Notes under the pieces: model-generated | Database searches by the model: none | Told to the model about the DNA's origin: nothing | What the model saw: only the letters and a program-made list of their open reading frames with translations | Assembly (NCBI GenBank): GCA_028279555.1 | Contig: JANQNO010000005.1 | Location: 496,001-560,000 of the forward strand | DNA: 64,000 bases | Source of the DNA: Sphingorhabdus sp. | Lineage (GTDB): Bacteria > Pseudomonadota > Alphaproteobacteria > Sphingomonadales > Sphingomonadaceae | Direction of reading: 5' to 3' | Shown here: piece after piece, positions 61,080-64,000 of the stretch | Layout of the letters: each line of letters opens with the position of its first letter | How positions within the stretch are numbered: the first letter of the stretch is position 1 | Position numbers and translations under genes: made by a program

Positions 61080-61610
61080 TTATTTCCGGAAGAAACTCCA
61101 GACTGCCTTCCAGAATTTTGCCTCCATTAGCATCAGTCGAACAATCAGTTCCGGCGCACCGCTTTTGCGTGCAATCTCCGCTGAATCTGTATGCGAACCA
61201 AACAGCATCTTCAGAATTGCAGCAAATGCAACCAGCTCGATAAAGATGATGATGCCCAGTGTGATGTTTCGCGCGGGCGCAAGCGACGGCACAATGTGCT
61301 GCAAATCTTCAGGTATGATCCAGGAGGCAGCCAATATACCCAAACAGACCAACCCCGCCATTCGAAGAGTAAGCTGTTGTGTCGATTGATTCCTGCGATA
61401 GCAGAAAAAATAGGCCCAGGGCAGGAACAGGCAAAGATCGAGGAGGATCACCTTTTCCGCAAGCCTTGCATTTTCGGCAAGAAGAACGGGTGCAACGAGG
61501 ACTTCTATAGCCAGGGCCACGGCCATGACGAACAGAAACCAGTGCTGTATCAAGATCTGCCTGACAGGGTGTATTGCCGCGTTCATATGCTCGCCATGCC
61601 ACAGTTTCAT
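61080..61610 (-). CDS. small membrane protein of unknown function
   Basis: A 176-residue protein whose ATG at 61610 overlaps the rimM stop (ATGA). It has about four predicted spans: [54 protein letters not shown] and [19 protein letters not shown]. The C-terminus is basic and cytoplasmic-looking. No family was recognised. It is inserted between rimM and trmD, which are usually adjacent. Confidence 0.65.
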   Translation of the reverse strand: MKLWHGEHMNAAIHPVRQILIQHWFLFVMAVALAIEVLVAPVLLAENARLAEKVILLDLCLFLPWAYFFCYRRNQSTQQLTLRMAGLVCLGILAASWIIPEDLQHIVPSLAPARNITLGIIIFIELVAFAAILKMLFGSHTDSAEIARKSGAPELIVRLMLMEAKFWKAVWSFFRK

Positions 61611-62086
61611 GGATCAATAAACTCAGCTTGTACCAGAATTTTTTTTGGGTCCAATTCGGCTGCGTGCACGGGCACCATAAATCTCTTTTTGTCGGGCCGC
61701 TGGATTTCTAGGATGTCGCCTGCGCCGAAATTGTGCACGGCAATGCACTCACCGAGCTTCTCGCCGTTTGTTGATACGCAGAGCAAACCAATCAGATCGC
61801 TGTGATAATATTCGCCCTCCTCCAGCGGAGGTAAATCGGCGCGATCGATTGTCAGCTCCGTACCGCGCACGGCCTCAGCAGAATTGCGATCTAAGATTTC
61901 TTCGAAGCGCGCTATTGCGCCAGCTTTGTGCGCGCGCGCATTTTTCAGCGTCAATGCCCCGCCGTTGAATTTCCTGTATTTTTTTAGAGCTGCCAGATCC
62001 TCAGTGAACAGCTTCACCCGGACCTCACCGGTCACGCCATGCGCGCCGGTAATGGCGGCAAGCGTGACGGTGTTGTCCTTCGCCAA
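61607..62086 (-). CDS. rimM: ribosome maturation factor RimM
   Basis: A 159-residue factor for 16S rRNA processing and 30S head maturation that binds S19. The N-terminal beta-barrel reads ITGAHGVTGEVRVKLFTED; the PRC-type second half has LPPLEEGEYYHSDLIGLLC and later AGDILEIQRPDKKRFMVPV. Standard length. It follows rpsP by 3 bases and overlaps the membrane-protein gene by 4. Confidence 0.95.
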   Translation of the reverse strand: MAKDNTVTLAAITGAHGVTGEVRVKLFTEDLAALKKYRKFNGGALTLKNARAHKAGAIARFEEILDRNSAEAVRGTELTIDRADLPPLEEGEYYHSDLIGLLCVSTNGEKLGECIAVHNFGAGDILEIQRPDKKRFMVPVHAAELDPKKILVQAEFIDP

Positions 62087-62089
62087 GGG

Positions 62090-62719
62090 TTACCCCTCGG
62101 CTTTCTCGTCTTCGGTTTTCTTCTCGTCGCCAGAATCTTCTGATTTGGCGTCGTCAGCATCGGCGTCCTTGGATTCGTCTGCTTTGGCATCATCTGCCTT
62201 AGCCTCTTCGGCAGGCTTTTCTTCTTCAGCAGCTGCCTCTTCCTTGACCTCCTCAGCCGGGGCCTCGTCAGCTGCCGGTGCATCGGCTTCCGCTGCTGCG
62301 TCTTCAGCCGGTGTTTCTTCCTTGGGAGCCTCAGCTTCCACCTTGGTTTCATCCTCGGCTGCTTTCTTAGCTTCGTCTGCCTCTGCGGCTTTTGTAGCCT
62401 TTTCTTCAGCGCGCTCCTTGGCTTTCTCGCCAGGTTCAGCCTTTTGCGGGTTGTTGCGCGCTTCGCGCTCGCGAACGCCAGCAGCATCCAGGAAACGGGC
62501 GACACGATCCGAAGGCTGCGCACCCACGGATAGCCAGTGCTTGGCTCGGTCAACGTCGAGCTTCACGCGCTCGTCGCTGTCTTTTGCCAGCAGCGGATTA
62601 TAGCTGCCGATCCGTTCGATATATTTACCATCGCGCGGGCTGCGCTCATCGGCAACCACGATCCGGTAGTAGGGGCGCTTTTTCGAACCACCCCGTGAAA
62701 GACGCATAGCCAAAGCCAT
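62090..62719 (-). CDS. rpsP: 30S ribosomal protein S16 with long acidic Ala/Glu/Lys tail
   Basis: The S16 body is residues 1-85 ([35 protein letters not shown] and the later [20 protein letters not shown]). The protein then continues to 209 residues with a low-complexity tail of Ala, Glu, Lys, Asp and Pro, more than doubling the usual 80-90 residues. The tail has no stop-like or frame-shift sign and is preserved in frame. It lies between ffh and rimM. Confidence 0.93.
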   Translation of the reverse strand: MALAMRLSRGGSKKRPYYRIVVADERSPRDGKYIERIGSYNPLLAKDSDERVKLDVDRAKHWLSVGAQPSDRVARFLDAAGVREREARNNPQKAEPGEKAKERAEEKATKAAEADEAKKAAEDETKVEAEAPKEETPAEDAAAEADAPAADEAPAEEVKEEAAAEEEKPAEEAKADDAKADESKDADADDAKSEDSGDEKKTEDEKAEG

Positions 62720-62758
62720 AATTCAAATTACCTTTCCTTAATAAAACTCTAAAATATA

Positions 62759-64000
62759 TTATTTTTTCTTGTTCAATAGATTTGCAAGATCGGGCGGTAG
62801 CCCGCCTGCCCCGCCACCCGGCAGGCCTGGAGGAAGACCGCCTTTAGCGCCGCCCATAAGGTCGCCCATCTGCTCCATATCCGGCGCGTCGCCATTGCCG
62901 CCGCCAAACATAGCAGCGAGCCCTTTTAAGCCGCCCATCTTCTTGATGCGCTTCATGGCGCTGCCCATCTCCTTATGCATCTTGATCAGGCGGTTCACAT
63001 CCTGAACCGTCGTGCCCGAACCATTGGCTATGCGGATTTTGCGCTTTGCATTCAGCAGCGCCGGTTTTTCGCGTTCTTTTGGCGTCATGGAGCCGATAAT
63101 CGCGTCCATATGCACCAGCAGCTTGTCATCCATGCCGCTCTGCTGCATCGCCGCCTTGGCCTTCTTCATGCCGGGCATCATGCCCGCCAGCGCACCAAGC
63201 CCGCCCATCTTGTTCATCTGCCGGAACTGCTGCCTCAGGTCGTTCATATCGAACTGGCCCTTGGCCATCCTTGCGGCGAGCTTTTCGGCTTCATCCTTCT
63301 CGACCACTTCGGTCGCACGCTCCACCAGGCCGACGACATCGCCCATGCCAAGGATACGACTGGCAACCCGCTCTGGATTGAAGACTTCCAGCGCGTCCAT
63401 TTTTTCGCCAACACCGGCGAATTTGATCGGTTTGCCGGTAACGGCGCGCATCGAAAGCGCTGCACCACCGCGCGCATCGCCATCCATTCGCGTGAGAACG
63501 ACGCCAGTCAGATCGACCTGCTCACCGAAATTTTCGGCGACGTTGACAGCATCCTGACCGGTCAGCGCATCAACAACGAGCAAGGTTTCCTGCGGGCTTG
63601 AAGCCTTCGCAACAGCCTGCATTTCGGCCATCAGCTGCTGGTCTACATGCAGGCGACCTGCCGTATCGAGCATGAGCACATCGAAGCTTTGCAGCTTGGC
63701 CGCCTGCATCGCACGCTTGGCGATCTCCACCGGCTGCTGGCCCTCGACGATGGGGAGCGTCGCGACATCTACCTGCTTGCCCAGCGTGGCAAGCTGCTCC
63801 TGCGCAGCCGGGCGGGCAACGTCGAGCGACGCCATCAGAACTTTCTTGCGCTCTTTTTCTTTGAGCAGCTTGGCTATTTTGGCAGTCGTCGTTGTTTTAC
63901 CCGAACCTTGCAGACCCACCATCATGATGATTGCGGGCGGCGCAACGGCCAGTTCCAGGTCGCTCTGTTCTGCGCCCAGCATTTCGGTTAGGCCGTCGTT
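62759..64000 (-). CDS. ffh: signal recognition particle protein Ffh (5' end outside window)
   Basis: The 3' 413 codons of ffh; the frame runs through the Met at 63982 and is open to the window edge. The NG domain has the P-loop MVGLQGSGKTTTTAKIAKLL, G2 SLDVARPAAQEQL, DTAGRLHVDQQLM and TRMDGDARGGAALS. The Met-rich M domain that binds 4.5S RNA and signal peptides follows (near KMGGLGALAGMMPGMKKAKA and ANGSGTTVQDVNRLIK). It ends with a Gly/Pro-rich tail. It is the first gene of the ffh-rpsP-rimM-trmD-rplS cluster. Confidence 0.96.
   Translation of the reverse strand, partial: NDGLTEMLGAEQSDLELAVAPPAIIMMVGLQGSGKTTTTAKIAKLLKEKERKKVLMASLDVARPAAQEQLATLGKQVDVATLPIVEGQQPVEIAKRAMQAAKLQSFDVLMLDTAGRLHVDQQLMAEMQAVAKASSPQETLLVVDALTGQDAVNVAENFGEQVDLTGVVLTRMDGDARGGAALSMRAVTGKPIKFAGVGEKMDALEVFNPERVASRILGMGDVVGLVERATEVVEKDEAEKLAARMAKGQFDMNDLRQQFRQMNKMGGLGALAGMMPGMKKAKAAMQQSGMDDKLLVHMDAIIGSMTPKEREKPALLNAKRKIRIANGSGTTVQDVNRLIKMHKEMGSAMKRIKKMGGLKGLAAMFGGGNGDAPDMEQMGDLMGGAKGGLPPGLPGGGAGGLPPDLANLLNKKK

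Noticed and set aside
1-64000. CRISPR array, prophage or insertion sequence
   Set aside because: No regularly spaced repeat series, transposase, integrase or phage structural gene was found in any frame.

Overview
The window reads as chromosomal DNA of a free-living alphaproteobacterium of the order Sphingomonadales. The grounds are the dusB-ntrB-ntrC-ntrY-ntrX-hfq-hflX block, a tandem two-domain Hfq, a DivL-type tyrosine pseudokinase next to tsaE, frequent TTG/GTG starts, and intergenic palindromic repeats of a kind common in sphingomonads. No rRNA, CRISPR array, transposase, integrase or prophage gene was seen. The genus cannot be fixed from the sequence alone. LAYOUT. 1-2.6 kb: the end of a Tad pilus locus (TadE-like, cut by the window edge, and a TadG-like vWA protein). 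2.7-6.8 kb: a squalene/phytoene synthase-like protein, an EF-hand protein, trmFO, an NAD(P)H-hydrate repair dehydratase and a YhhN membrane protein. 6.8-12.5 kb: a TauD-type dioxygenase overlapping gyrA, a secreted repeat protein and an Lrp/AsnC regulator. 12.7-16 kb: a degenerate histidine kinase with a polysaccharide deacetylase, two tRNAs and a small lipoprotein. 16.1-20.2 kb: ettA, then a short stretch that looks acquired, with a GmrSD-like DUF262/HNH gene, a metallopeptidase and gene remnants including a second ettA 3' tail. 20.2-24.4 kb: an unknown secreted protein, a diguanylate cyclase and a compact bicarbonate module (sbtA-sbtB-carbonic anhydrase). 24.5-28.2 kb: lipA, a Coq10/RatA-like gene, cinA, a secreted unknown and the fused ispDF. 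28.2-38.2 kb: dusB, two nitrogen two-component systems (NtrBC, NtrYX), double-domain hfq, hflX and mazG. 38.3-46.1 kb: a tightly packed minus-strand run (retropepsin-like protease, tatD, metG, holB, tmk, D-Ala-D-Ala carboxypeptidase, rlpA, mltB-like). 46.3-51.2 kb: tRNA-Ser, a small secreted protein, tsaE, divL, ahcY. 51.3-58.6 kb: peroxiredoxin, AMP nucleosidase, a SIMPL protein, an alpha/beta hydrolase, a YegP-like small protein, a GFA-family protein, an HCCA isomerase and unknown secreted proteins. 58.6-64 kb: asd and the ribosome/SRP cluster ffh-rpsP-rimM-(membrane protein)-trmD-rplS. HOW IT FITS TOGETHER. Most of the window is core housekeeping: translation and tRNA modification (ettA, trmFO, dusB, metG, tsaE, trmD, rimM, rpsP, rplS, hflX), envelope maintenance, and nitrogen/cell-cycle signalling. 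The distinctive points are: (1) a translationally coupled SbtA-SbtB-carbonic anhydrase operon in an apparent heterotroph; (2) a TrmD with about 29 extra residues encoded by an in-frame palindromic repeat; (3) an Hfq made of two non-equivalent Sm domains; (4) DivL with tyrosine in place of the phospho-accepting histidine; (5) a defence-type gene between ettA and a diverged copy of the ettA 3' end. All family calls rest on motif and length recognition without database searches.
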